Source: Corynebacterium striatum ATCC 6940
GTDB lineage: Bacteria > Actinomycetota > Actinomycetes > Mycobacteriales > Mycobacteriaceae
Reading direction: 5' to 3'
DNA length: 64,000 nt
Assembly (NCBI RefSeq): GCF_000159135.1
Contig: NZ_GG667523.1
Coordinates: 78,331 to 142,330, forward strand
Shown: in pieces, positions 49,440-57,914 of the stretch
Position numbering within the stretch: the stretch's first letter is position 1
How the letters are laid out: every line of letters starts with the position of its first letter
Made by a program: the position numbers and the translations under genes
The notes under the pieces: generated by a model
Databases searched by the model: none
What the model was told of the DNA's origin: nothing
What the model saw: the letters and a program-made list of their open reading frames with translations, nothing else

Positions 49440-51716
49440 ATGTTTGATCTCGCACGCATCGGCGCTGGCCTGCCCGTCGCCGAGACCATCGGCACGCTGC
49501 CTTCTTCCGGCAACGTCGTGGTCCAGGCGCCGCCAGGCACCGGTAAGACCACGCTCGTACCGCCGGCGCTCGCGAACCAAGCTGCGGAACAAGACACGAG
49601 CGGGAAGATCCTGGTCACCGCACCTCGCCGCGTGGCCGTGCGCGCTGCCGCGAACCGGCTGCAGCACCTGTCCGGCCAACAAATTGGTTACGCCGTGCGC
49701 GGCGATTCCCGCCACGGCCGCGACGTCGAGTTCGTCACCCCAGGCGTGCTGCTGCGCCGCCTGCTGCGCGACCCCGAGCTCAGCGGTGTTTCCGCCGTAG
49801 CCATCGACGAGGTCCATGAACGTCAATGCGACACCGACCTCGTCCTTGGCATGTGCCTGGAACTGGCGCAGCTACGCGACGACTTCCGCGTCATCGCGAT
49901 GTCCGCCACCGTCGACGCCCAGCGCTTCTCCGAACTCATGGACGCCCCGGTTCACGTCACTGAGGCAGTGACGTACCCGCTCGACATCCGCTACTCCCCG
50001 GCCGCGGGCCGCGCTGCCGGCGAGCGGGATTTCTACGCCCACGTTGCCCGCCAAGCCACGGGCCATTCCGGTTCTGTGCTGGTCTTCGTGCCCGGTGTAC
50101 GCGAGGTTAACCTCGTGTGCGAGCAACTGCCCGGCGCGTATCCGCTGCACGGACAACAGACCACGGCTGAGCAGGACGCCGCCCTGTACACCGACGCCGA
50201 CCGTATCGTGGTGGCCACCTCCATCGCGGAGTCCTCGCTGACGGTCCCGGGCGTGCGCACCGTGGTCGATGCCGGGCTCTCGCGTACCCCGCGCCGCGAT
50301 GCCCAGCGCGGCATGTCTGGCTTGGTCACGGTTTCTACCTCGAAGTCGAGCGCCGATCAGCGCGCCGGTCGCGCCGGGCGTGAGGCCCCTGGCACCGTGA
50401 TTCGCTGCTACTCGCAGGACGATTACCAGCACTTCTCCCCGCACATCACTCCGGAGATCCTCAGCGCCGATCTCACTCAGGCGGCGCTGTTCCTGGAGTG
50501 CTGGGGCGCGGGTGAGGACTTTCCGCTCCTTGATCAGCCACCAGCCCGCGCGCTTGCCGACGCCCACCGAACACTGCGCTCGATCGGTGCCACCGGGGAC
50601 GTCGCCAAGCAGCTCGCTCTTCTGCCCACCGACCCGCGCCTTGGCGCCGCGTTGCTCAAGTACGGCGCCGGCGCTGCGCATACCGTCGCCGCGCTCAGCG
50701 ATTCCCCGCGTGGGGACATCACGCGCATCACTCCTCCCAAACGCGAGGTCGAGCGCCTAGCGCGCCTCGTGCCCGACAAAGGTCCAGCCGATCCTGGCGC
50801 GGTCGTGGCCGCGGCCTTCCCGGAGCGCGTCGCGCGCCGCGCCACCTCCGCGAAGGAAGCAGAGTACCTCCTGGCCAGCGGTACTCGTGCGCGCATGCTC
50901 GAGGACAACGGGGCTGCGTGGCTGGCCGTGGCGGACGTGTCCTTGTCCAATGCCGGCAACGCCATCATCCGCGCTGCCGCTCGAATCGATGAGCAAGCTG
51001 CGCTCTGTGCCATCGGTACTACCGAGGAGATCACGGCGACGCTCGAAGGCGGCAAGGTGCGCGGGCGCAAGGTCCTGCGCGCCGGGGCAATCGAGCTCAG
51101 CTCCACCCCGGTCAAAGTCACGGGCGCTGCGGCCGAGGAAGCTCTTGCTGCCGGCATCCGCGATCACGGTCTTGCCATGTTCTCCTTCAGTGAGAAAGCG
51201 CAGAACCTGCGCGAACGCTTGGCGCACCTGCACGCGCACTACGGCGCCCCTTGGCCGGACGTCGACAATGCAGAGCCCGCCGAGTGGCTGGGCCCCGAGC
51301 TACACGACGTCGCGGCGGGCAAACCTGCCACCAAGGTCGACATGTATCCAGCACTCCAGCGCCTTCTCCCCTGGCCGGAAGCCACGCGCCTGGATGAGCT
51401 GGCACCTGAACGCCTGCCCGTGCCCTCGGGGCGCGACGCGAAAATCGACTGGTCCGGGGATCGCCCCACGGTGAGCATCAAGTTGCAGGAATGCTTTGGG
51501 CTGGCGGAGTCCCCGGTCTATTGCGGGCAGCGTGTGCAGTTCCACCTGCTTTCCCCAGCGGGCCGCCCACTAGCCGTAACTGATGACTTGGCGAGCTTCT
51601 GGGCAGGGCCTTACCAGGGCGTTCGCGCCGACATGCGAGGGCGCTATCCCAAGCATCCCTGGCCTGAAGACCCGTGGACAGCACCTGCTACCGCACGGAC
51701 GAAAAACCGGATGTGA
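49440..51716 (+). CDS. hrpB: HrpB, ATP-dependent DExH-box helicase
   Basis: 758 residues. Motif I is APPGTGKTTLVPPAL, motif II is AIDEVHERQCDTDLV (DEVH), motif III is AMSATVDAQRF, and motif VI is DQRAGRAGREAPGTVIRCY. A characteristic HrpB C-terminal region follows, including DVAAGKPATKVDMYPALQRLL. It resembles RNA helicases, but its bacterial function is poorly known. It starts right after the acetyltransferase stop, and its end is 1 base from the convergent TSUP gene. Confidence 0.92.
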   Translation: MFDLARIGAGLPVAETIGTLPSSGNVVVQAPPGTGKTTLVPPALANQAAEQDTSGKILVTAPRRVAVRAAANRLQHLSGQQIGYAVRGDSRHGRDVEFVTPGVLLRRLLRDPELSGVSAVAIDEVHERQCDTDLVLGMCLELAQLRDDFRVIAMSATVDAQRFSELMDAPVHVTEAVTYPLDIRYSPAAGRAAGERDFYAHVARQATGHSGSVLVFVPGVREVNLVCEQLPGAYPLHGQQTTAEQDAALYTDADRIVVATSIAESSLTVPGVRTVVDAGLSRTPRRDAQRGMSGLVTVSTSKSSADQRAGRAGREAPGTVIRCYSQDDYQHFSPHITPEILSADLTQAALFLECWGAGEDFPLLDQPPARALADAHRTLRSIGATGDVAKQLALLPTDPRLGAALLKYGAGAAHTVAALSDSPRGDITRITPPKREVERLARLVPDKGPADPGAVVAAAFPERVARRATSAKEAEYLLASGTRARMLEDNGAAWLAVADVSLSNAGNAIIRAAARIDEQAALCAIGTTEEITATLEGGKVRGRKVLRAGAIELSSTPVKVTGAAAEEALAAGIRDHGLAMFSFSEKAQNLRERLAHLHAHYGAPWPDVDNAEPAEWLGPELHDVAAGKPATKVDMYPALQRLLPWPEATRLDELAPERLPVPSGRDAKIDWSGDRPTVSIKLQECFGLAESPVYCGQRVQFHLLSPAGRPLAVTDDLASFWAGPYQGVRADMRGRYPKHPWPEDPWTAPATARTKNRM

Positions 51717-51717
51717 T

Positions 51718-52506
51718 TTAGCCCCGTGCGCTATCAAAACCCACGGAGAGGTAAATGCTCATCACCACGACGAGGGTGAGCAAGGCGTAGCGAATCAGCT
51801 TGGTGCCACCGCCTAAGACAGTGCGCGCACCGAGCTGGGCGCCAAGTACGTTAGCTGCAGCTAGAACTAGGGCGAGACCCCACAGGATGTGCCCGCCCAG
51901 GATGAACACGATGAGCGCGCCGACGTTAGTGCAGGTGTTCACCACCTTGGACATGGCGGCAGAGCGCAAGAAGTTCTGCGAAAAAATTGCGGTGAACGCC
52001 ATGATGAGGAACATGCCGGTGCCGGGGCCAAAGATACCGTCGTAGAAGGCAATGCACGCCACCGCGCCCAGAGCCGCACACGTGCGCCAGCCGCCGCGGA
52101 TTCCTTCGCTCTCGTTCGTACCGAAGCTGGGGCGGAAAGCCACGAAGACACCAACGCAGACCATCAGCACGATGATGAGCGGACGCATCACGTCTTTGTC
52201 GATCATCGCTGCGGCGCCCGCGCCTAGGCCCGAACACACCATTGCCGCTAGACCCAGGCGAATGAGTTCGGCCGCCGAAGGGCGCACCTTGCGAACGAGA
52301 GTAAAGGCAGCCGACGCCGTTCCGGACACTGCGGCCACCTTGTTGGTAGCCAGTGCGGTGGCCGGTGCGAGCTGCGGCGCTACGGCCATAATGAGCGGAA
52401 TCAGCACGAGACCGCCGCCGCCGATGACGGCGTCAATCCACCCCGCGACTGCTGCTCCGGACGTCAAAATTGCCCAGCCACTAATCCCCAAGTCTGCGAG
52501 ATCCAT
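51718..52506 (-). CDS. TSUP (TauE/SafE) family transporter
   Basis: 262 residues, eight hydrophobic helices. The N-terminal GWIDAVIGGGGLVLIPLIM and the internal YDGIFGPGTGMFLIMAF are the two repeated TSUP signatures. Members export or import sulfite, sulfonates and related anions; the substrate cannot be read from sequence. It is divergent from the AbrB-type membrane gene with 21 bases between starts, so the promoters overlap. Confidence 0.88.
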   Translation of the reverse strand: MDLADLGISGWAILTSGAAVAGWIDAVIGGGGLVLIPLIMAVAPQLAPATALATNKVAAVSGTASAAFTLVRKVRPSAAELIRLGLAAMVCSGLGAGAAAMIDKDVMRPLIIVLMVCVGVFVAFRPSFGTNESEGIRGGWRTCAALGAVACIAFYDGIFGPGTGMFLIMAFTAIFSQNFLRSAAMSKVVNTCTNVGALIVFILGGHILWGLALVLAAANVLGAQLGARTVLGGGTKLIRYALLTLVVVMSIYLSVGFDSARG

Positions 52507-52514
52507 GCATTTAT

Positions 52515-52520
52515 TAAACT
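52515..52520 (+). promoter_or_regulatory. -10 box of the AbrB-type membrane protein gene (leaderless)
   Basis: TAAACT ends 7 bases before ATG 52528. On the other strand TTTAAT, overlapping it, ends 6 bases before the TSUP ATG at 52506, so the divergent promoters interlock. Confidence 0.45.
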
Positions 52521-52527
52521 CGATGCC

Positions 52528-53583
52528 ATGTCTGTTCGTGCACGTTGGGCCATAGTCGTTCCGGGGTCCCTCGCAGTGGGAGCCCTTTTCACCTATCTGC
52601 ACGTCCCCGCCGCCTGGATCTTGGCAGCCCTTCTTGTCTCGGGTGCCATGGCGCTCAGCACGGGCGAAGAGCTCGTCGTGAACAAGCACTTCTACGCCGT
52701 GGCCCGCGGATTCATCGGCATGATGGCGGCGATGCCCCTCACCCTGGTGGCGGCCTCCACCATCATCGGTTTAGTCCCTGCCGCTATCACGATGTCTCTC
52801 ATCACGGCCATAGTCGGAATGGCAGGAGGCATGCTGCTGCACCGCTCGCAGCCCAAGGATATTTCCTGGGAGACCGGCATCTTGTCGATGCTCCCCGGTG
52901 GCGCGTCCCTCATGCCCGCGCTGGCCAGTGAGCTCGGTGCTGACTATCGCTACGTCGCACTGACGCAATACCTGCGCCTTCTGGCGGTATCCATCTCCCT
53001 GCCTTTCATAGTGTCGCTGCTGACCAGCCCGGCCGGGCAAGGCGTCGACATGAGCGTCCAAGGTGAAACCACCTGGTGGATCGTGCTGCTCACGGTGGCT
53101 ATTGCCGTTCTGGGCGAGCGCTTGGGCAAGCTCGCTCACCTGCCAGCTTCATCGGTGCTTGGCCCGCTCATCATCACCGTCATCGTGGCGCAGTTCCTGC
53201 CGGCGGGCCACACGCTGGAACCGCTGTACGCGTTCAAGATCATGGCATTCATGTCCATTGGCTGGGTCTGCGGCGGCGGTTTGTCCGTCCCCGCACTGAA
53301 GTCCTTTGCCAAGCAGCTTCCGGCCACGATCCTTTTCATCATTGTGGTCATGGGCGTATGCGCGCTGACCGCGTGGCCGCTGACGGCGTGGCTCGGAATT
53401 AGCTACTTCGAGGCCTACCTCGCCACCACGCCAGGCGCACTCGAAACCGTTCTGGCGCTCTCCGCCGAAGGTGGCGCGGGCCCAGCCGTCGTGGCGGTGC
53501 AGATCATCCGCCTCATCATCGTCTTGGTCATCGCGGGATATCTCCCACAGATCTTGCGCCTGCTCAAACGTCTGCGGAGGTAG
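52528..53583 (+). CDS. AbrB/ammonia-monooxygenase-like membrane protein
   Basis: 351 residues, around ten helices in two similar halves. Each half carries the AbrB-duplication pattern: PAAWILAALLVSGAMALSTG and then LPASSVLGPLIITVIVAQFLPAG. GILSMLPGGASLMPALASELGAD and TTPGALETVLALSAEGG are the conserved re-entrant-like segments. Despite the database name it is a membrane protein, not the AbrB DNA-binding regulator. The function is unknown, transport suspected. Confidence 0.85.
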   Translation: MSVRARWAIVVPGSLAVGALFTYLHVPAAWILAALLVSGAMALSTGEELVVNKHFYAVARGFIGMMAAMPLTLVAASTIIGLVPAAITMSLITAIVGMAGGMLLHRSQPKDISWETGILSMLPGGASLMPALASELGADYRYVALTQYLRLLAVSISLPFIVSLLTSPAGQGVDMSVQGETTWWIVLLTVAIAVLGERLGKLAHLPASSVLGPLIITVIVAQFLPAGHTLEPLYAFKIMAFMSIGWVCGGGLSVPALKSFAKQLPATILFIIVVMGVCALTAWPLTAWLGISYFEAYLATTPGALETVLALSAEGGAGPAVVAVQIIRLIIVLVIAGYLPQILRLLKRLRR

Positions 53584-53619
53584 GGTTTCGAAAGCATCGC
53601 CCTTAACGCGCTAGCCCTG

Positions 53620-53640
53620 GAGCAGGCACTGTACCTGCTC
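53620..53640. terminator. Hairpin between two convergent genes
   Basis: GAGCAGG (53620-53626) pairs exactly with CCTGCTC (53634-53640) across 7 bases. Close by, GTCCTT-TAATT-AAGGAC forms a second hairpin over the DUF885 stop. Both sit where the AbrB-type and DUF885 genes converge. Confidence 0.5.
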
Positions 53641-53664
53641 TGGCGGCATGAGAATTGGGGTCCT

Positions 53665-55326
53665 TTAATTAAGGACTGCGTGGCGCAGGATAGACATCGG
53701 AACCGAGCCCAGTGCGAGGGCCTCGGAGTGGAAGTCACGCACGGACATACCCTGCGCCACGGCTTCCTCGCGGGTCTGCTGCCACAGGCGCTCGCCCAGA
53801 GCATAGGAAGGCGCTTGGCCTGGCCAGCCCAGGTAACGGTTGACCTCGAAGTTCAGGTTCGCGTCATCCATCGCGGTGTTCTCACGCATAAACGTCTTCA
53901 CATGCGCCTTGTCCCACTTGCCCGGATTCGTGCAATCCGGCAGCTTCTTGCCCAAGTGCAATCCGATGTCGACCACCACGCGGGCGGCGCGGAAGCGCTG
54001 GGCGTCGAGAAGCCCCATGCGGAAACCAGGATCATCCATGTAACCGAGCTCGGCCATGAGCGCCTCAGCATAGAGCGCCCAACCCTCGCCGTGTCCGGAG
54101 TTCCAGGTCACCGCTCGCCGCCACAGGTTGAGATCCTCCTGCACCAGCGCAGAACCCAACTGCAGGTGGTGGCCCGGCGCGCCCTCATGGTGCACCGTGG
54201 TCAGCTCCTGCCAGGTGTGGAAGCGCTCCTGACCGGCCGGAACGGACCACCACATGCGGCCCGGGCGGGAGAAGTCATCCGACGGTGCGGTGTAGAAGAT
54301 TCCACCAGTACCCGCAGGGTCGATGCGGCACTCAATGTTCTTGATCTGCTCCGGAATGTCGAACTCAGTGCCGTCCAGTTCCTTGATCACCTTGTCCGCG
54401 GTGGCCTGCATCCACTCCACCAGCGCGTCGGTGCCCTCAAGAACGTAGCGCTCTTCCTGGTTAAGCTTGCGCATCGCGGTCTTCACGTTGCAGTCAGAAC
54501 CGTACAGCTCGTGGGCGATCTTCTCTTGCTCAGCGCTGATTTCGGCAACGCGTTCAAGACCCCATTCATAAGCCTCGTCAAGATCGACGGTGTCACCAAC
54601 GAACAGCTTGGAGAAGCGCTCGTAGCGGTCACGCCCCACGGCATCCTCTGTAGGAGCCTGCGGCTGCAAGTCGTTGGAGAGCCAGTCAGCGAACTGACCA
54701 AACGCATGCTTTGCTGCTTCCACCTCAGGGTCTTCAACTCCCAGGTTCTCTAGCATCGAATCGGAGTCGGCAAGGCGTTCACACTGCACAAAGACCTCGT
54801 TAATTTGGCGGTGCGGCGGAACCATGCCGTGCGAAGCAGCCTCCTTAAGGGAGTCTTTATATCCGGTCAATGCACCGCCCACCTTGGACAGGCGGGAGCG
54901 AATGGCGTCCAGCTGTTCCGGAGTGTCCTGGGGCATGAGCAGCAAGGTGTCACGGATGGTCTGCACTGGTGAAGCGATGTTGTTGAGGCTACGGATGTCC
55001 TCACCATGGTGATGCAGGTCAAGGTCCAGGCAGAGGCGGTCACGCAGGACCGCGGCGGTTACGTAGTCAACCTCGTCGAAGTCATCCTCGTCATCAGACT
55101 CGTCGGTTGTGTCATCCAACGCATCGACGTCAGCGACCATGTCTCGCGTGCGATCCGCGATGGCAGCGTAGTACTCAGGTGAGAAATCCTGCAGTTCACC
55201 CTCATAACCCGGGATTCCCCAGGCGGTTGCCTCAGTAGGGCTAAGCTGTGCGAGGTCATGAACAAAGTTATCGCAGGCGGCGTCCAACAGAGAAGGCTGG
55301 CGCTTGTGGGTTGACTCTGAACTCAT
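53665..55326 (-). CDS. DUF885 family protein, putative metallopeptidase
   Basis: 553 residues from ATG 55326, 8 bases after TAGACT. The C-terminal half contains LTTVHHEGAPGHHLQLG, the HExxPGHH pattern of DUF885 proteins, which are related to zinc carboxypeptidase-like hydrolases. GEGWALYAEALMAELG downstream supplies a conserved Glu. There is no signal peptide. An acidic stretch (DDTTDESDDEDDFDEVD) occurs near residue 75. Substrate unknown. Confidence 0.85.
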   Translation of the reverse strand: MSSESTHKRQPSLLDAACDNFVHDLAQLSPTEATAWGIPGYEGELQDFSPEYYAAIADRTRDMVADVDALDDTTDESDDEDDFDEVDYVTAAVLRDRLCLDLDLHHHGEDIRSLNNIASPVQTIRDTLLLMPQDTPEQLDAIRSRLSKVGGALTGYKDSLKEAASHGMVPPHRQINEVFVQCERLADSDSMLENLGVEDPEVEAAKHAFGQFADWLSNDLQPQAPTEDAVGRDRYERFSKLFVGDTVDLDEAYEWGLERVAEISAEQEKIAHELYGSDCNVKTAMRKLNQEERYVLEGTDALVEWMQATADKVIKELDGTEFDIPEQIKNIECRIDPAGTGGIFYTAPSDDFSRPGRMWWSVPAGQERFHTWQELTTVHHEGAPGHHLQLGSALVQEDLNLWRRAVTWNSGHGEGWALYAEALMAELGYMDDPGFRMGLLDAQRFRAARVVVDIGLHLGKKLPDCTNPGKWDKAHVKTFMRENTAMDDANLNFEVNRYLGWPGQAPSYALGERLWQQTREEAVAQGMSVRDFHSEALALGSVPMSILRHAVLN

Positions 55327-55334
55327 GAGGGTGA

Positions 55335-55340
55335 AGTCTA
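55335..55340 (-). promoter_or_regulatory. -10 box of the DUF885 gene (leaderless)
   Basis: TAGACT on the minus strand, 8 bases before ATG 55326. Confidence 0.45.
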
Positions 55341-55395
55341 TCCTCAATCTGCAGGTTAGGGCCAATTCAAAAGCCAAACGTTGTGGCCTTGTTAG

Positions 55396-55965
55396 CTACT
55401 TGTTATTCCACTTAATTCCTGGATTTACCCAACCTTCGAATCCCTCCAGCACAGCCACGGGAGTGGGAGCTAGAACCAGGGCGTCGACAAAGCGGCGCTG
55501 CACGAAGCCTGCCTTAGACATTGCGGCAAACATATCGACGAACGGGCGCCAGAACCCCTCAGTATCCACCAGTCCCACAGGTCCCGTCACGTGGCCGAGC
55601 TGTTGCATGGTGAGAACCTCAGCGAGCTCCTCCAACGTTCCCACGCCGCCTGGCAGGCAGATGTAGGCATCCGCAAGGTTCTCCATTCGAGTCTTGCGCT
55701 CCGCCATGGTTTCCACCACTTCAAGGCTGGTCAGGCCCGGATGCGAGAGCTCCAGATCCACCAGCTCCTCTGGGATCACGCCGGTTACGCTTCCGCCGTG
55801 GGCGAGGCAGGCGTCTGCCACGATGCCCATCAGCCCCACGTTGCCGCCGCCATAAACCAGGTTCAGACCGCGGTCTGCCAGCTCCTCCCCCAGCTGCCGG
55901 GCTGCCTCACCATAAGCTTCAGAGTTACCTGTGGCCGATCCGCAATACACCGCAACTGACTTCAT
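55396..55965 (-). CDS. LOG family protein (TIGR00730, cytokinin riboside phosphoribohydrolase-like)
   Basis: 189 residues from ATG 55965, because TAGGAT ends exactly 7 bases upstream; ATG 55974 is the alternative. Rossmann-type start VAVYCGSATGNSEAYGEAAR, then LVYGGGNVGLMGIVADACL. The catalytic signature is ERKTRMENLADAYICLPGGVGTLEE (R..E and PGGxGTxxE). It probably hydrolyses nucleoside 5'-monophosphates. It is divergent from the sirtuin gene, and their -10 boxes lie 4 bases apart. Confidence 0.9.
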   Translation of the reverse strand: MKSVAVYCGSATGNSEAYGEAARQLGEELADRGLNLVYGGGNVGLMGIVADACLAHGGSVTGVIPEELVDLELSHPGLTSLEVVETMAERKTRMENLADAYICLPGGVGTLEELAEVLTMQQLGHVTGPVGLVDTEGFWRPFVDMFAAMSKAGFVQRRFVDALVLAPTPVAVLEGFEGWVNPGIKWNNK

Positions 55966-55972
55966 GGATTTC

Positions 55973-55978
55973 ATCCTA
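55973..55978 (-). promoter_or_regulatory. -10 box of the LOG gene (leaderless)
   Basis: TAGGAT on the minus strand, 7 bases before ATG 55965; it decides between two ATG starts. Confidence 0.5.
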
Positions 55979-55982
55979 TAGC

Positions 55983-55988
55983 TATCGT
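55983..55988 (+). promoter_or_regulatory. -10 box of the sirtuin gene (leaderless)
   Basis: TATCGT ends 7 bases before ATG 55996, favouring it over a GTG at 55987. Confidence 0.45.
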
Positions 55989-55995
55989 GGCTTTC

Positions 55996-56736
55996 ATGAA
56001 TGACAGTCCCAGCGCCCCACTTCGCCATGCTCTGGATCGCGCGCGCGATTTAATAAAGAACGCCCACCGCATTGAGATATTCACGGGCGCTGGCATGTCT
56101 GCCGATTCAGGTCTGGCCACGTACCGCGATCCCGATTCTGGAATCTGGGAGAACGTAGACCCACAGGACATGGCAACCATTGATGCATGGGCCAAGGACC
56201 CAATCCGTATGTGGCGCTGGTACGCCCACCGCCGCCATCAGGCGGAAAAGGCGCAGCCCAACGCAGGTCATATTGCGTTGGCGCAGTGGGATAAAGAGGT
56301 CACTGTCACCACCCAGAACATTGATGACCTGCATGAGAGAGCAGGCACTGACGACGTCGTGCATCTCCACGGTTCCCTCTTTGCCTTCAGGTGCTGCATG
56401 TGTGGGCGCCCCTGGCGCGGCGGAGTCGATACGGATACTCCGCCAGAGTGCCCGCTCTGCGGGAACTTGGTGCGGCCGGGCGTTGTGTGGTTCGGCGAGG
56501 CCCTTCCCCAACGGGAATGGGAGGAAGCAGAGAAGAGGATGGCCGCTGCCGATCTGGTGATAATCGTGGGCACTTCGGGCGTGGTATACCCCGCCGCTGG
56601 ACTGCCCCGGATAGCACACCAGTTAGGAACACCGATCATCGAAGTTTCTCCGCAAAGCACAGATTTAACCAGCTTATCTACGGTTTTTATTAATTCAACG
56701 GCCGCGGATGCACTTCCCAAGTTGGTCAACCTTTAG
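55996..56736 (+). CDS. cobB: Sirtuin NAD-dependent protein deacylase (CobB-type)
   Basis: 246 residues. The NAD-binding motif is FTGAGMSADSGLATYRD, the TQNIDDLHERAG block follows, and the catalytic His is in VVHLHGSLF. Two CxxC pairs (CCMCGRPW, CPLCGNL) form the zinc site. WYAHRR provides the Tyr and Arg spaced YxxR that in Sirt5/CobB favour succinyl or malonyl lysine. It is probably a desuccinylase or deacetylase. Its stop codon overlaps the first ROK operator. Confidence 0.9.
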   Translation: MNDSPSAPLRHALDRARDLIKNAHRIEIFTGAGMSADSGLATYRDPDSGIWENVDPQDMATIDAWAKDPIRMWRWYAHRRHQAEKAQPNAGHIALAQWDKEVTVTTQNIDDLHERAGTDDVVHLHGSLFAFRCCMCGRPWRGGVDTDTPPECPLCGNLVRPGVVWFGEALPQREWEEAEKRMAAADLVIIVGTSGVVYPAAGLPRIAHQLGTPIIEVSPQSTDLTSLSTVFINSTAADALPKLVNL

Positions 56737-56749
56737 ACCATGTTGTCTA
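56734..56749. promoter_or_regulatory. Operator 1 of the ROK regulator, TAGAC-N6-GTCTA
   Basis: A 16-base interrupted palindrome starting on the stop codon of the sirtuin gene. It has the same arms and spacer length as the copy 33 bp downstream, so the two face the same side of the helix. Confidence 0.65.
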
Positions 56750-56766
56750 GCTGTCAAGTGCCCCAT

Positions 56767-56782
56767 TAGACAAGGCGGTCTA
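56767..56782. promoter_or_regulatory. Operator 2 of the ROK regulator, over the -35 region
   Basis: TAGAC-N6-GTCTA covers a -35-like TAGACA (56767-56772). A third half-site GTCTA follows at 56787. A bound repressor would block the promoter. Confidence 0.65.
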
Positions 56783-56789
56783 GCCTGTC

Positions 56790-56795
56790 TATACT
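56790..56795 (+). promoter_or_regulatory. -10 box of the ROK gene (leaderless)
   Basis: TATACT, 17 bases after TAGACA (56767-56772), ending 6 bases before ATG 56802. The predicted transcription start falls on the ATG. Confidence 0.65.
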
Positions 56796-56801
56796 TTACA
56801 C

Positions 56802-57893
56802 ATGCTCAAACCTGGACCAGTGTTCACGCGCCCACGCACCCCGGCAGCGAAGTGCCTCCACCTCGTGCGTCTTAATCCGATCATCACGCGCAGTGAGCTC
56901 GTCGAAGCGACTGGTCTATCCCAACCCACGATCACCCGTGCCACCGCGGCTCTTCTCCAAAAGGGCCTCGTCCAGGAACGCAATGACCTGACTCGTTCAC
57001 GCGGCCGCGGCCGCCCCACCGTTCCCCTTGAGGTCGCCGAGAATAACTGGATTCTCGCCGGCATTGCGGTGGGTACCTCCCAAACCCACATCGGCTTTTA
57101 TGACACGATGGGCCGCACGATCCGCGAAGACGACGTCTCTACCCCAGTGGCGCAGTTGAGCGAAGAAGACTTCATTGAGCACATCATGGCGGGCGTCAAC
57201 CGCCTGATGACCGGCCTCGATCGCAAGCTGGTTTCCGTCGGCGTCACCACCTCTGGCACCGTGGACAACGAGGGCCGCATTACTGCGAGCAACTTGGGCT
57301 GGGAAAACGTCGACATCGCCGAGCGCCTGCGCTTTCAGTTTGGCGTTCCCGTGGTTGTCTCCTCCGCAATCCCCGCTATCTTGGGCTCCGAAACACAGGC
57401 CGCCGAGCTCGGTAACACCGATCCAGTTCTCGTTCTCTTCGCGGATGACTCTATCGGTGCGGCACTTTCTGCCAATGATGAAGTCTCCCAAATCATTCCC
57501 CTTCCGGCGACATCCCAGCTCGCCGACCCAGAGGAATCACTCACCACAGCGGCCGTCCTGCGCAAGCTCGGCCGCACCGGCACCTTGGCTGAGGCCGTCG
57601 CAGCTGCCGCAAACAACCCGGCTGAACGCAAAATCCTGGATGACCGTGCCCGCCAACTGGGCGAAATCGCCGCATTGCTCGTAAACGAATATCAACCAGC
57701 CACTGTCGTTGTAGCGGGTAGCGCCTTCCTCGACGACCCTGCAGCCCCGAAGCTCTTTGCTGCCGCGGTGCGCGAAAAGGCCGGTCGCAGTACCCAGCTG
57801 CGCGTCATCCCCTCCCTCAAAGAGATCGTTCGCGCCATCACCCGTGCGATTGCGCTGGACCCGCTTCTGCGCGTGCCGCTGGAACTGTTTTAA
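56802..57893 (+). CDS. ROK family transcriptional regulator
   Basis: 363 residues. The N-terminal winged helix-turn-helix reads NPIITRSELVEATGLSQPTITRATAALL. The rest is a ROK (sugar kinase-like) domain with SVGVTTSGTVDNEGRITAS and VPVVVSSAIPAILGSE. The usual ROK zinc motif CxCGxxGC is missing, and so are strict kinase motifs, so it probably senses a ligand without phosphorylating it. Two operators sit over its own promoter, indicating autorepression. The inducer and other targets are unknown. Confidence 0.87.
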   Translation: MLKPGPVFTRPRTPAAKCLHLVRLNPIITRSELVEATGLSQPTITRATAALLQKGLVQERNDLTRSRGRGRPTVPLEVAENNWILAGIAVGTSQTHIGFYDTMGRTIREDDVSTPVAQLSEEDFIEHIMAGVNRLMTGLDRKLVSVGVTTSGTVDNEGRITASNLGWENVDIAERLRFQFGVPVVVSSAIPAILGSETQAAELGNTDPVLVLFADDSIGAALSANDEVSQIIPLPATSQLADPEESLTTAAVLRKLGRTGTLAEAVAAAANNPAERKILDDRARQLGEIAALLVNEYQPATVVVAGSAFLDDPAAPKLFAAAVREKAGRSTQLRVIPSLKEIVRAITRAIALDPLLRVPLELF

Positions 57894-57914
57894 GACTCGG
57901 CCATTTAAGACTCG
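57889..57914. repeat. 11-bp direct repeat spanning two convergent stop codons
   Basis: TTTAAGACTCG at 57889-57899 and again at 57904-57914. The first copy contains the ROK stop (TAA) and the second the reverse complement of the HAD stop. It is probably a small duplication. Confidence 0.7.
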
